The notes below the pieces were generated by a model. It worked only from the letters and a program-made list of their open reading frames with translations. It searched no databases and was not told the origin of the DNA. The translations under genes were made by a program, and so were the position numbers. From JAUXIQ01 sp030620925 [NCBI: Nitrospinota bacterium] (lineage in GTDB: Bacteria > JAUXIQ01): a DNA stretch of 7,133 nt. Location: the NCBI GenBank assembly GCA_030620925.1, contig JAUXIQ010000098.1, forward strand, positions 1 to 7,133. The letters run 5' to 3'. Below, in pieces: positions 1 through 5,739 of this stretch. How positions within the stretch are numbered: position 1 is the stretch's first letter; each line of letters begins with the position of its first letter.

Positions 1-771
1 GACCCTGAGAAAGGCGAGGACTGGGTAAATTCTATCAAACAAAACATGGCCTCTGATCAATGGGATCAGGAATTTGAAATCGATTGGGACGTATACACCG
101 GCAAGGCTTTCTTCCCATCATTTAAAACCATAGACCATGTGAAAAATTTAGTCCCCGTAAAAGAAAGAACAATACTCAGAGGCTGGGACTTCGGCTATCA
201 CTACCCCGCCGTGGTATTTTGCCAGAAAGACGACCAGGACAGGCTATTGATTGTAGATGAATACCACGAGCCCGATGTGGAGCTGGATATTTTCGCTCAG
301 AACCTCATCCAGTATTCGACGGCCAAATACCCTGGGTTCGTGTTTAAAGACTACTGTGATCCAGCGGGCAAGCAGGTCAGTGACAAAGGGCCGTTGACCA
401 GCATCGAAATTCTCTACAAATACGGCATCACTCCCGATTACAGAAGAGTTCCCGAAGATTACGGGTGGGGAATCATCAGACAGCAGCTCTTGATAAGAAA
501 AGACGGCTACCCCGGCCTATTTGTTGATCCTAAATGTCAGCACATCATCAAAGGTTTTGAAGGTGAAATGCACTATCCCAATTACAGAGATGGACAGCGC
601 ATTAAAGAGGCTCCTGTAGAGAAACACCCTGTAATAGATCATTTTGATGCGCTTAAATATCTCGGCGTAGGTGTCTATGACATAGGAAATCAGGAAGTCC
701 GAAATCAAGACAGATACATTGAAGACTACCAGCCCCAACCAAATGGTAGTAGCACCTGGATGGGAGACTAA
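1..771 (+). CDS. terL: Terminase large subunit, C-terminal nuclease domain (5' truncated)
   Basis: The reading frame is open from base 1, so the Met codon at 46 is internal and the true start lies outside the window; 256 codons remain. The N-terminal ATPase with its Walker motifs is missing. What remains looks like the RNase H-fold headful nuclease of TerL, which cuts concatemeric DNA during packaging. Three acidic residues are spaced as in this family: Asp63 in GWDFGY at the end of a first strand, Asp120 in YCDPAG, and Asp216 in DHFDALKYL near the C-terminus. Asp63 is followed by a hydrophobic strand and a second strand ending LLIVDEYHE, as expected. The gene ends six bases before the portal start, the usual terL-portal order. 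The family call is firm; assigning the metal-binding triad is inference from motif position. Confidence 0.93.
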   Translation, partial: DPEKGEDWVNSIKQNMASDQWDQEFEIDWDVYTGKAFFPSFKTIDHVKNLVPVKERTILRGWDFGYHYPAVVFCQKDDQDRLLIVDEYHEPDVELDIFAQNLIQYSTAKYPGFVFKDYCDPAGKQVSDKGPLTSIEILYKYGITPDYRRVPEDYGWGIIRQQLLIRKDGYPGLFVDPKCQHIIKGFEGEMHYPNYRDGQRIKEAPVEKHPVIDHFDALKYLGVGVYDIGNQEVRNQDRYIEDYQPQPNGSSTWMGD

Positions 772-777
772 AAAAAT

Positions 778-2619
778 ATGTCGGAAAGCGAGATAGCCAG
801 ACAGATCAACGAATGGTTTAGGAAAAGCTCCGAGCACATCGCACCCTGGCGGGAGCAAGCTCTGGAGGACTACAAGTTCTACCTGGGCGACCAGTGGAAA
901 AATGAAGACAGAGCCAAGCTGAGAGAAGAGGGGCGCCCCGATCTTACCATTAATAAGATCAGGCCCGTGGTGAACGTAGTCATGGGCTATGAGCGGCAGA
1001 GCCTCACCGATATAACCTATCTACCCATTGAACACAGCGATTACTCAGTTACCCAGGTGCTGAATCAGTTGGTGAAGCTCATCCTATCCAGCGGCGCGGG
1101 CGAACACAGCCAGAGCTATCAATTTCAGGATGGACTTATCTGTGGGCAGGGATGGGGTCAAGTAATCCTCGATCATAACCAGAATCCTCACGACCCCCTG
1201 GGAGATATAAAGTATCGAAAGGTGGACCCGTTCAGCATTTACCTGGACCCATATTCGCTTGAGCCCGACCTTTCAGACGCGCGGTTCGTGATAAGAGCTT
1301 TCAAAATGCCCCTGGACATCATCAAAAAGATATATCCGCACCGGAAAGAAGCCATCGGGGACGCGATGGCGGTGAGTAAGGAACAGCTTGAAGAGAACGT
1401 TCACGTGAAAGGCTATCCGAACCACCACTACGACCACGGAGGAGATACGCTGACGCTGGAGGAGATGCGAGACGACAGACCCCTGGTGTTGGAATGCTGG
1501 TACAGGGAATATCAAAACCAGCGGTATATTTTCGATGAGGACGCCTATCAGTTTTACCCCACTGAGCTCCCATCGGAAAGATTGAGTGCCCTGCTGGAGC
1601 GGGCACCCCAATTAAGAGTAATCACCAAGATGGTTCCGAAAATGCGCTATGCTGTAGTCCTGGGATCGGTGATGCTGGAAGGGGGCCCATCTCCGTACAG
1701 GGCTAACATGTTTCCCCTCATCCCCTTCTACGCCTCGTTCGTGGGTAGCGCCAAAAGTGCAGAGTTGCGGTATCAAGGTCTGGTACGGGCGCTCAAAGAC
1801 CCTCAGCGGGAGATAAACAAAAGGCGGGCCCAACTTCTCCACATCATTAATACCGCCGCCAACAGCGGCTGGATAGGTGATAAAGGCGCGACGGATAAGA
1901 AGACTATAGAGCAGTTCGGAAACAAGCCGGGGGTATACATTGAGGTGAGCCCCGGCAAACGTCTGGAGCGCATCGCCCCCGCCCCCTGGCCTCAGGGATA
2001 TACAGAACTGGAGCTGATAAGTACGGAGAACATCAAAGAGATATCCGGCGTTAACGCCGACCTGTTGGGCCAATATGAGAAGACCACCCCCGGCGTGGCC
2101 ATCCAAATGCGTCAGCGCCAGGGGATAACGGTCATGCAGGAAATGTTTGACAATTTCCGGCTTACCAAACAGTTGCTGGGGAAGGTGCTGCTGCACGCCG
2201 TACAGGCATTTTATACGCCGGAGAAGATTCTTCGCGCTGTGGGAACCACGAATAAACAGATGGTAAAGTTAATAGGAGGTGAAATGGAGACGGCCATGGA
2301 AGTTTTAATGAACAGAGACATCTCTCGTTTCGATGTGGTCGTTTCCGAGAACCAGAACACCCCATCCTGGAGGCGGGCCGCCTTCCAGGAGCTTCTGCAA
2401 TTGACTCAATTGGGGGCACCCATACCCATGGACATTCTGGTGGAAGCCTCGGATGTACCCCGGAAAGAGGAGATACTGGGGCGGTTGAGATCAGACCCCG
2501 CCGGACCAGAGATAGTACCTCAGACCGGGGGTTCAGAAACGACCGCCAGCAGCGCAGCGGCAGCTAAAATGAGAGAAGCGGCGCAGCGGCTCGCCGATAT
2601 GAAGGCAGTGAATCCCTAA
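778..2619 (+). CDS. Portal protein, P22-like family
   Basis: This 613-residue protein would form the dodecameric ring at one capsid vertex through which DNA enters and leaves and on which terminase and adaptor dock. The N-terminal helix and the pattern WREQALEDYKFYLGDQW (residues 24-40), TINKIRPVVNVVMGYE (57-72) and YRKVDPFSIYLDPYS (146-160) are typical of P22-type portals. So are the clip/stem-like helix around INKRRAQLLHIINTAANSGW (346-365) and the stretch DLLGQYEKTTPGVAIQMRQRQ near 428-448. It is shorter than the P22 portal (about 725 residues). Its Ala/Arg-rich, Thr/Ser-containing tail after about residue 575 suggests a reduced C-terminal barrel. GGGAG at 762-766, eleven bases before ATG, serves as ribosome binding site inside the end of terL, so the two genes are probably translationally linked. 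Confidence 0.92.
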   Translation: MSESEIARQINEWFRKSSEHIAPWREQALEDYKFYLGDQWKNEDRAKLREEGRPDLTINKIRPVVNVVMGYERQSLTDITYLPIEHSDYSVTQVLNQLVKLILSSGAGEHSQSYQFQDGLICGQGWGQVILDHNQNPHDPLGDIKYRKVDPFSIYLDPYSLEPDLSDARFVIRAFKMPLDIIKKIYPHRKEAIGDAMAVSKEQLEENVHVKGYPNHHYDHGGDTLTLEEMRDDRPLVLECWYREYQNQRYIFDEDAYQFYPTELPSERLSALLERAPQLRVITKMVPKMRYAVVLGSVMLEGGPSPYRANMFPLIPFYASFVGSAKSAELRYQGLVRALKDPQREINKRRAQLLHIINTAANSGWIGDKGATDKKTIEQFGNKPGVYIEVSPGKRLERIAPAPWPQGYTELELISTENIKEISGVNADLLGQYEKTTPGVAIQMRQRQGITVMQEMFDNFRLTKQLLGKVLLHAVQAFYTPEKILRAVGTTNKQMVKLIGGEMETAMEVLMNRDISRFDVVVSENQNTPSWRRAAFQELLQLTQLGAPIPMDILVEASDVPRKEEILGRLRSDPAGPEIVPQTGGSETTASSAAAAKMREAAQRLADMKAVNP

Positions 2620-2629
2620 AGGTTTTAAT

Positions 2630-2656
2630 CGTCTCGGAATTGACTATCCCGAGACG
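2630..2656. repeat. Perfect 8-bp inverted repeat after the portal gene
   Basis: CGTCTCGG at 2630-2637 pairs exactly with CCGAGACG at 2649-2656 around an 11-base loop, starting eleven bases after the portal stop codon. No T-tract follows on either strand, so it is not an ordinary terminator. Its left arm can also pair over six bases with GAGACG at 2694-2699, inside the next hairpin, which would make the two structures alternatives. That possibility is inference. Confidence 0.55.
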
Positions 2657-2671
2657 GCCCGGCAAAATCCA

Positions 2672-2713
2672 GGCCGATTCCGTGATCACGGCTGAGACGG
2701 AGTCGGCCTTTTT
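2672..2713 (+). terminator. Rho-independent transcription terminator between portal and scaffold
   Basis: A 12-bp stem (2672-2683 with 2697-2708, all Watson-Crick except one G-T pair) closes a 13-base loop and is followed directly by TTTTT at 2709-2713. This is the standard intrinsic terminator form. The ascending arm and loop also contain a perfect 12-base palindrome, CCGTGATCACGG at 2680-2691, that could fold on itself and compete with the terminator stem. Its position inside the structural operon suggests partial termination, to set portal against scaffold/capsid levels, or phage-controlled antitermination. The regulatory role is inference; the hairpin with T-tract is seen directly. Confidence 0.75.
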
Positions 2714-2846
2714 GCTGGGCAAAGACTTAATCGGCTCGCCGGACCGCTTCCGGCGGTCGTCCCCCGGGCGATACCGGGTAAACGGGGATACAGCCGAAAC
2801 CTGTATCCATCCCGCGCATCGCGGGATATGACGGACAAAGGAGATT
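2714..2846 (+). other. Hairpin-rich non-coding leader before the scaffold gene
   Basis: With the two hairpins before it, this makes a 227-base gap without a credible gene. Further inverted repeats follow in series. GACCGC/GCGGTC at 2742-2747 and 2753-2758 has a 5-base loop. CCCGG/CCGGG at 2763-2767 and 2774-2778 has a 6-base loop. GGATACAG/CTGTATCC at 2786-2793 and 2801-2808 has a 7-base loop. ATCCCGCG/CGCGGGAT at 2809-2816 and 2820-2827 has a 3-base loop. The last two stems abut and end eleven bases before the scaffold Shine-Dalgarno site. I see no good promoter. It may be a structured 5' leader, a small RNA, or an accumulation of palindromic repeats; the sequence does not decide. Confidence 0.5.
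2838..2843 (+). promoter_or_regulatory. Ribosome binding site that decides the scaffold start
   Basis: AAGGAG lies nine bases before ATG at 2853 but only three before the in-frame TTG at 2847. The spacing therefore favours the ATG, and the scaffold is annotated from 2853. Confidence 0.7.
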
Positions 2847-2852
2847 TTGAGG

Positions 2853-3740
2853 ATGGTGAAGAAAAAGGATGCACAAAAGAAGGCCGAGGAAAACCATGAA
2901 TCCGAAGACACGGGGATGGACCTGGTAGATGAAGAATGGCTAAGAGCTGAGGAAGCCTCCAATTCCGAATCGCATTCGGGGGAGGAAGTACCCCTGGCTG
3001 CGGGGGAGACGGAGATGATGAGTCAGGAACCCGCAGGCCGAAAACTGGAGGAGGCGGGAGAGCCCGATGCAGGGGATAAAGTCGTTCCCCTGGCGGCCCT
3101 CCACGAGGAACGTCAGAAGCGCCAGGAGAGGGACAAAAAGATAGAGACGCTCGAGACCAGCCTGGGGCTGCAACGCCTACTCACCGAACAGCTGGCCGGA
3201 ATCGAGACCGATAGTGAACGGTACAATGATGAAGACCCGATCACTCATGCCCAGGCCAGAGAAGTCTACACTGATAAAGACACCCTCGTTCAGATGTTCG
3301 GCCAGATGATCGGTGTTTGCGCCGAGCTTGAGAGGCTCAAACACGGTGATTACGACGAAGTAATGAAAGTTTTCGAGCCTTATCTGAATGAGAACGCCGG
3401 GTTTCAACAGATGGTCTTCAGTGCCTCCAACCCCGCTGCAGAGGCTTATCGCCTGGCAAAGCAGCTTTTGCCTGCCACACCGGAAACAGGGTCCGAGCAG
3501 GAAGGGAGTGAAACCTGGCCCGGAACCGGGGAGAAAAGTTTTCCTATGTCCAAGAATGAGATTCTAAAAGAGAAGATGAATAACCAGGAAAAAGCCCCCA
3601 AAATCAGCGTTATAAGCGGCGAGGGGGATGATTTGCCCAATCTGACCATAGAAAAATTGCTTGAGATGCCTCGCGACGAGTTCGGCAAAGTGTGGGACAA
3701 TCTTACATCAGCACAGAAGAGGAAATTCTCAGGCGGCTAA
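2853..3740 (+). CDS. Capsid scaffolding protein
   Basis: This 295-residue acidic protein between portal and capsid is the likely internal scaffold that directs procapsid assembly and then leaves. The first 75 residues are Glu/Ser-rich and probably disordered. Residues 77-112 begin VVPLAALHEERQKRQER and continue as a charged helix or coiled coil; the VPLAALHEERxKRQE motif is common in scaffolds of P22-like and related podoviruses. Residues 126-207 look helical and include ASNPAAEAYRLAKQLL (191-206). The C-terminus (LPNLTIEKLLEMPRDEFGKV, then KRKFSGG) is a short amphipathic helix plus a basic end, as expected for a capsid-binding tail; that parallel is by analogy with P22. It ends 18 bases before the capsid gene. 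Sequence conservation in this family is low, so position carries much of the weight. Confidence 0.82.
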   Translation: MVKKKDAQKKAEENHESEDTGMDLVDEEWLRAEEASNSESHSGEEVPLAAGETEMMSQEPAGRKLEEAGEPDAGDKVVPLAALHEERQKRQERDKKIETLETSLGLQRLLTEQLAGIETDSERYNDEDPITHAQAREVYTDKDTLVQMFGQMIGVCAELERLKHGDYDEVMKVFEPYLNENAGFQQMVFSASNPAAEAYRLAKQLLPATPETGSEQEGSETWPGTGEKSFPMSKNEILKEKMNNQEKAPKISVISGEGDDLPNLTIEKLLEMPRDEFGKVWDNLTSAQKRKFSGG

Positions 3741-3758
3741 CGGTAACGGAGGTAGAGA

Positions 3759-4766
3759 ATGGCATTAACACCAGCGGAAACCAATCAAGTTAAGAAGCTA
3801 TATGGAAAACAGCTTTGGAAAGAAGGTCGGGATGAGCTTTTCTTCAAGAAGTTCATGGGTGAGGGCGAATTCAACATCATCCAGGAAAAGACCGATTTTC
3901 GAAAAGACAAAGGCGATACCCTCTATTTTGGGCTGGGTATGGATCTCTCCGGCGCCGGCGTCACCGGCGACAATGAGCTAGAGGGCAATGAAGAAGCCCT
4001 TACCGTTTATAGCGACAGCGTAACCCTCGACCAGATAAGGAATGCGGTCAGGGTACAGGGAAGGCTTGAGGAACAGAAGGCCGCCTACGGCATCAGAGAG
4101 ACCGCCAAGGAGCGGCTAAAGTTTTGGCTGGCCGAAAAGATCGATGAGATCATCTTCGACCACCTCTGCGGCGACACCTCTCAGACCTTTCCCGCCGCGC
4201 CCCTAGCGCCCGATAGTGACCATGTGCTCTATGGCGGTAATGCTACGTCGGACAGCGACATAGACTCCACCGACAAGTTCACCGCCGCACTCATCAGTAA
4301 GACCAAGGTCAAGGCGCAGACCCTGGATCCCAGGATCAAGCCTGTTAAGGTGGACGGCAAAGATTATTACGTCTGCGTCATTCACCCCTACCAGGCCTAC
4401 GACCTGCGCCAGGATACCGACTGGCAGAACGCCCATTACTATGCCAGTGAACGAGGTTTGGATAACCCAATATTCACCGGTTCCATGGGCATCTACGACG
4501 GGGTGGCCATCCACGTCCATCCCAAGATTTACACTGCCAGCAACTGGGGTGCAGGAGCTAATGTAGAAGGCGCAAGGGCGCTTTTCTTGGGGGCGCAGGC
4601 GGGCCTTTTCGCCCAGGCCAGTGATACTTCCTGGGTTGAAAAAGATTTCGACTATGCCAACCAGACCGGTGTGGCCACAGGCCTCATATGGGGTTTCAAG
4701 AAAGCCAGGTTTAATAGCGAGGACTTCGGCTTAATCGCTCTGGATACAGCGGCATCCGCTCCTTAG
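3759..4766 (+). CDS. Major capsid protein, N4-gp56 family
   Basis: This 335-residue protein should be the shell subunit with the HK97 fold. It is recognisable by the N-terminal arm MALTPAETNQVKKLYGKQLW and by the conserved block of residues 58-81, which includes GLGMDLSGAGVTGD and LEGNEEAL. The long spine-type helix region, residues 91-133, runs from DQIRNAVR through GRLEEQK to FWLAEKIDEI. Residues about 208-257 include HPYQAYDLRQDTDWQ, ERGLDNPIFTGSMG and IYDGVAIHVHP. These blocks are hallmarks of the N4-gp56/DUF4043 capsid group, and the length is ordinary for it. GGAGGT at 3748-3753, five bases before ATG, is the strongest ribosome binding site in the window, which fits the most abundant virion protein. 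The gene follows the scaffold closely and is followed by a palindromic repeat. Confidence 0.93.
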   Translation: MALTPAETNQVKKLYGKQLWKEGRDELFFKKFMGEGEFNIIQEKTDFRKDKGDTLYFGLGMDLSGAGVTGDNELEGNEEALTVYSDSVTLDQIRNAVRVQGRLEEQKAAYGIRETAKERLKFWLAEKIDEIIFDHLCGDTSQTFPAAPLAPDSDHVLYGGNATSDSDIDSTDKFTAALISKTKVKAQTLDPRIKPVKVDGKDYYVCVIHPYQAYDLRQDTDWQNAHYYASERGLDNPIFTGSMGIYDGVAIHVHPKIYTASNWGAGANVEGARALFLGAQAGLFAQASDTSWVEKDFDYANQTGVATGLIWGFKKARFNSEDFGLIALDTAASAP

Positions 4767-4782
4767 TGAAAAATGAGCCAAC

Positions 4783-4846
4783 GTAGGGGCGATCCCACGC
4801 CGCGGGATTGTATTTTCCCACGGACGACCACGAGGATCGCTCCTAC
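4783..4846. repeat. 64-bp imperfect palindromic element (REP/MITE-like)
   Basis: The outer arms, GTAGGGGCGATCC at 4783-4795 and GGATCGCTCCTAC at 4834-4846, are inverted repeats of 13 bases with one mismatch (a G-T pair in RNA). Inside the left half a second hairpin forms, CGATCCC at 4790-4796 with GGGATTG at 4804-4810. The right half holds a more decayed one around GACGACCACGAGGATCG. Between them is TATTTTCCCACGG. From memory, GTAGGGGCGA...CCCCTAC palindromes with paired internal hairpins are common dispersed repeats in several bacterial chromosomes; I cannot check this here. No obvious target-site duplication flanks it. It fills most of the 102-base gap after the capsid gene. No T-tract follows, so a terminator role is doubtful. 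Confidence 0.65.
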
Positions 4847-4868
4847 AATACAAATAGGAGAACGTTGA

Positions 4869-5273
4869 ATGGCAACACACGATTGGGTAACCGGTTATAC
4901 CGGTTACAGCACTGAGCACGAAATCCCCAAGGGCATGGTGGGATACCTCTACAGGTATTTCGATACCTCCAGCACCAACATGACTGGTTCCGATGTTTAC
5001 CAGATATTCAAGATGGGTAACGGCGTCATGCCTGTGAACGTCTATACCTACGTTGCAACAGTGGAGGGCGGCGTAGCCACTTTAGACATCGGGGATGGAG
5101 CAAGCACAGCCCGTTATGAGACCGACGCCGATATCAATGCCGCCGGTGTCACCAAGAGCTTTGACGCCACAACGGTATATACGGGAGACGACACCATAGA
5201 CATCATACCCAGCGCAACTCTCAATGCAGCGAAGTTCTGGGTGGTGATCGAGTATATAAGGCTGACAACTTAA
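4869..5273 (+). CDS. Small beta-rich virion protein, possible capsid decoration protein
   Basis: I cannot assign a named family with certainty. The 134-residue product has no signal peptide or membrane segment and looks mostly beta: alternating hydrophobic stretches such as MVGYLYRYFD (23-32), MPVNVYTYVATV (54-65) and AAKFWVVIEYIRL (120-132). GDGAS (76-80) and TGDDTIDI (105-112) look like tight turns, and the segment from GDGAS to the C-terminal AAKFWVV is a pattern I associate with proteins encoded just after N4-gp56-type capsid genes. Its place after the capsid gene suggests a shell-decorating or vertex protein. AGGAG at 4856-4860, eight bases before ATG, supports the start. Residues 8-13 repeat TGY twice, from a 9-base DNA repeat that also forms a hairpin. 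Confidence 0.7.
   Translation: MATHDWVTGYTGYSTEHEIPKGMVGYLYRYFDTSSTNMTGSDVYQIFKMGNGVMPVNVYTYVATVEGGVATLDIGDGASTARYETDADINAAGVTKSFDATTVYTGDDTIDIIPSATLNAAKFWVVIEYIRLTT
4887..4907 (+). repeat. Perfect inverted and direct repeat inside the start of the post-capsid gene
   Basis: GTAACCGG (4887-4894) and CCGGTTAC (4900-4907) pair perfectly around the 5-base loop TTATA. The same bases read as two 9-base direct repeats beginning ACCGGTTA (4890 and 4899), encoding TGY-TGY. The stem starts 18 bases after the A of the start codon, so in mRNA it lies under or next to an initiating ribosome and could reduce translation. That effect is inference. Confidence 0.5.
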
Positions 5274-5282
5274 CCGAAGGAA

Positions 5283-5319
5283 GGGTGGCCCCGCTTCCCG
5301 CGGGGACACCCCCTTTCTT
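5283..5319 (+). terminator. Probable terminator or stabilising hairpin after the post-capsid gene
   Basis: GGGTG (5283-5287) and CCCCGC (5289-5294) pair with GCGGGG (5300-5305) and CACCC (5307-5311). This makes 11 pairs with one internal G/A mismatch and a TTCCC loop. The downstream tract CCTTTCTT is only moderately T-rich, so termination may be partial. It begins ten bases after the stop codon at 5271-5273. Confidence 0.5.
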
Positions 5320-5323
5320 GATA

Positions 5324-5388
5324 GAGGTTGGAGCCCTGAAGCCCAAAGGGCAGGAGGTTGGAGCCCTGAAGCCCAAAGGGCAGGAGGT
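5324..5388 (+). repeat. Tandem duplication of a 30-bp leader unit ending in the ribosome binding site
   Basis: The 30 bases at 5324-5353 are repeated exactly at 5354-5383, and the first five bases of a third copy (GAGGT) follow at 5384-5388. Each junction reads CAGGAGGT, a full Shine-Dalgarno sequence, so two copies of the site exist; only the second, at 5382-5388, is next to a start codon (ATG at 5392). Each unit also contains GCCC and GGGC arms that can form a small hairpin. The exact identity of the copies implies a recent duplication. Confidence 0.9.
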
Positions 5389-5391
5389 ATT

Positions 5392-5739
5392 ATGCTTGTT
5401 GAATATATAGGCAGGAAGCCATACGGACAAAAGAACCTCAGACATCCAAAAACCTTTAAACATTACGCCTTCTATTACGGCAAGCCCCTGGAGGTAGATG
5501 ACCAATGGGGTATAGAACTGCTAAAGGCGGTGGACGAGAAGAACCGCCACATCTTCATTAACAAGGATGCCGTTGCAGAGAAGCAGAGACAGCAAAAAAG
5601 AGAGACGGTGCCGGCAAAGACCGTCAAGTGCAGATACGGCTGCACCGAAGAGTTGTCAAATCAGGGCCTTCTCAGGGCCCATTACCGAAAGGCACACCCA
5701 AAACCTGCCCTCGATCAGAGCGAAAGGGATAAGAGCTGA
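5392..5739 (+). CDS. Small basic protein with a C-terminal C2H2-like zinc finger
   Basis: The 115-residue product has no family I recognise over its whole length. Residues 1-60 form a compact basic domain (VEYIGRKPYGQKN..., FKHYAFYYGKPLEVDDQWG). Residues 61-78 are a charged linker rich in Lys, Arg and Gln. Residues 80-102 have Cys80-x3-Cys84-x12-His97-x4-His102, the spacing of a classical-type zinc finger, in the context CRYGC and LLRAHYRKAHP. The last residues are hydrophilic. Such fingers usually bind nucleic acid or protein; its place between post-capsid and adaptor genes might mean a virion, packaging or regulatory role, but that is open. The start is supported by AGGAGGT at 5382-5388, rather close (3 bases) to ATG. 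Its TGA overlaps the next ATG as TGATG, so the two genes are translationally coupled. Confidence 0.8.
   Translation: MLVEYIGRKPYGQKNLRHPKTFKHYAFYYGKPLEVDDQWGIELLKAVDEKNRHIFINKDAVAEKQRQQKRETVPAKTVKCRYGCTEELSNQGLLRAHYRKAHPKPALDQSERDKS

Noticed and set aside
1273-2419. Several minus-strand open frames of 85-194 codons opposite the portal gene.
   Set aside because: They lie opposite a well-recognised gene, are low in plausible domain content, and have no promoters or ribosome binding sites that stand out. They are explained by the codon composition of the portal gene.
2640-2831. A 63-codon open frame in the gap between portal and scaffold.
   Set aside because: It would start with TTG inside the loop of a hairpin, has no ribosome binding site, runs through the terminator and all following inverted repeats, and its product has no recognisable or structured character.
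2847-2852. TTG at 2847 as the start of the scaffold.
   Set aside because: It is only three bases from AAGGAG, whereas ATG at 2853 has a nine-base spacing.
2828-2899. A 23-codon frame starting at ATG 2828, just after the 2809-2827 hairpin.
   Set aside because: No Shine-Dalgarno sequence precedes it, since the hairpin arm occupies that place, and it overlaps the scaffold start in another frame. Its Asp/Glu-rich product is a by-product of the scaffold codons.
4783-4846. Reading the palindromic element as a simple transcription terminator.
   Set aside because: No T-tract follows the right arm on the + strand (AATACAAAT comes next), and the internal paired hairpins fit a dispersed repeat better.
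5324-5388. The two 30-bp repeats as the start of a CRISPR array.
   Set aside because: The units are directly adjacent with no spacers, and they end in a working ribosome binding site.
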